NCBI RefSeq assembly: GCF_022458985.1
Contig: NC_061771.1
Location: 28,388,001-28,452,000 of the forward strand
Direction: 5' to 3'
From: Mugil cephalus
Lineage: Eukaryota; Chordata; Actinopteri; Mugiliformes; Mugilidae
DNA: 64,000 bases
Made by a program: the position numbers and the translations under genes. The notes below the pieces were generated by a model. It was not told where the DNA came from, ran no database searches, and saw only the letters and a program-made list of their open reading frames with translations. This document shows positions 62,876 through 64,000 of the stretch, piece after piece (within the stretch, counting starts at the first letter, position 1; each line of letters opens with the position of its first letter).

Positions 62876-64000
62876 ATAGCTCCATTAAACCAGCGCCCCT
62901 ATCAACCAAATCCATCTTTGGCGAATTAAACGACTACAGTAAATTCTTTAATGGAGTCGGTGGTAGTGGAATCGTTTCTCAGACTGCAGGAGCCCAAATC
63001 TAGCAGATCGTACGACACATACAATCCAAAGTCCAATTGTTGCAACACTTATTTTCTCACCATTTTAATCCTCACCTTCCCACAAAACATCCTCTAAACG
63101 GCACCCGTCACAGGATTCGCTGCACTGAACAGTCTGCCTCAAAAGATGTGCTGCTTGTTTGTCTGTTATAATACAATTACTATTTATTAAGAATAATTTA
63201 CACCATTTAATACCATTAGGAGCCCTGGACACTCACTTTTTGAACTGCTACCCTCTGGTCAAGAGCCATAATTACACTGAAGAACTCAACAATAAAGAAA
63301 TAACAATGTAAATAATTCCATATAATGTGCAGTTACAGTGGCTTATACATTTATGCATATATTTCTTCCTGATCCTAGTTTTTCTCATATTTTTTCCGAT
63401 TCCTGTACTTCTATGGCACCGAGGGGGACGTTAGTCCACCTTAACTTTGTTGTACCTGTACAATGACAGTAAAGACAATCTATTCTTTTCTATTCTTTTC
63501 TATTCTCGCTCTGCTCCAGGAACCGATTCTGCTCGAACAAACATGTGCCAGGTCACTGAAATCAGCCGCATGAATGTTTTAGGGTTCGTGTTTGAATAAA
63601 TAAAGTCAGTATTGTCCTGCACGGTGCTGTAAAGGTCACAGTTATGGCTGCAGGTGTGTGTGCACGAGAGACGCAACAGTCTGCCTCAGTCTGTGAAGAA
63701 ACGCCAAAGACGTGCAATTAATACTTATTAAGAATCATTTATTCACTATTTAATAGCATTATGAAAATCCAGAATAAGACTGCATTCATGTCTTCACTGT
63801 CACAGGCCAGATGAAGCGCGTTCGCCTGGAGCGCTGAAGGAAAAATCTAAGCCAGATGATGTTTTCTGAGGCCATTTACTCATTAACACCATCAGTTAAG
63901 ATTTCTGAAGATATGAAGCACATATGTCACAGTGTGTAGATTCAAATATTTAATCATAATTCATGCAAATTAAATGCACATATTTTTCATCTGTTTTAAA
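62876..64000 (-). other. npepps: npepps intron running off the window, with retroposon remains
   Basis: No exon seen after 62304. 63200-63510 carries a retroposon 3' end (tgctaccctctggtcaagag, later tgtacaatgacagtaaagac) with a (TATTC)n-like tail. The next upstream exon should lie beyond 64000. Confidence 0.5.

Overview
The window is vertebrate nuclear DNA, almost certainly from a teleost fish. It has multi-exon genes with GT-AG introns, abundant fish-type Tc1-like transposon relics, tRNA-derived SINE sequence, many CA/GATA microsatellites, and protein sequences that match fish and mammalian orthologues. There are no bacterial operons, CRISPR arrays or rRNA genes. Gene models were built by hand from splice sites and reading phase. 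The four identified genes (wipf2, mrpl21, the C6orf120 homologue, npepps) are recognised from family knowledge, not from a database search.

Layout. 1-3685 is homopolymer-rich, apparently corrupted sequence. Islands in it still align with 9.6-9.8 kb, so it looks like a badly called copy of the neighbouring repeat unit. 3686-7136 and 11328-14810 are two near-identical direct copies of a 3.45 kb segment, about 7.64 kb apart. Between them, on the minus strand, is a complete five-exon gene (10675-8090) for a 248-residue receptor with one V-type Ig domain, of the B7/butyrophilin/MOG type.

28173-16728 (minus) is wipf2, the WASP-interacting actin regulator: seven coding exons, 484 residues, a probable 3'UTR to about 14950 and a likely 5' exon at 36258-36690. 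Its last intron is almost entirely a GTAAGT/AAAGT tandem array. 38705-39292 (plus) is mrpl21, a mitochondrial ribosomal protein gene with no introns and a duplicated NRF-1/ETS promoter module. 41812-41243 (minus) is the C6orf120/UPF0669 homologue, a small secreted or membrane protein with a non-coding first exon near 42.7-42.8 kb. 62304-45385 (minus) is the 3' three quarters of npepps, the puromycin-sensitive aminopeptidase. Eighteen exons join in frame into 701 residues with every catalytic residue in place; the N-terminal exons lie beyond 64000.

The genes do not form one pathway. They are an immune receptor, a cytoskeletal regulator, a mitochondrial ribosome subunit, a small secreted factor and a cytosolic peptidase. 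Nearly all other sequence is intron or repeat: Tc1-like deletion derivatives (some with a second element nested inside), at least two further inverted-repeat element families, a LINE 3' end, a SINE and several large minisatellites. I found no convincing new biological system. The most unusual items are the tandem Ig-receptor locus, the splice-signal-like array in wipf2, the intronless mrpl21 with its duplicated promoter module, and a long CA repeat 17 bases after an npepps splice donor.
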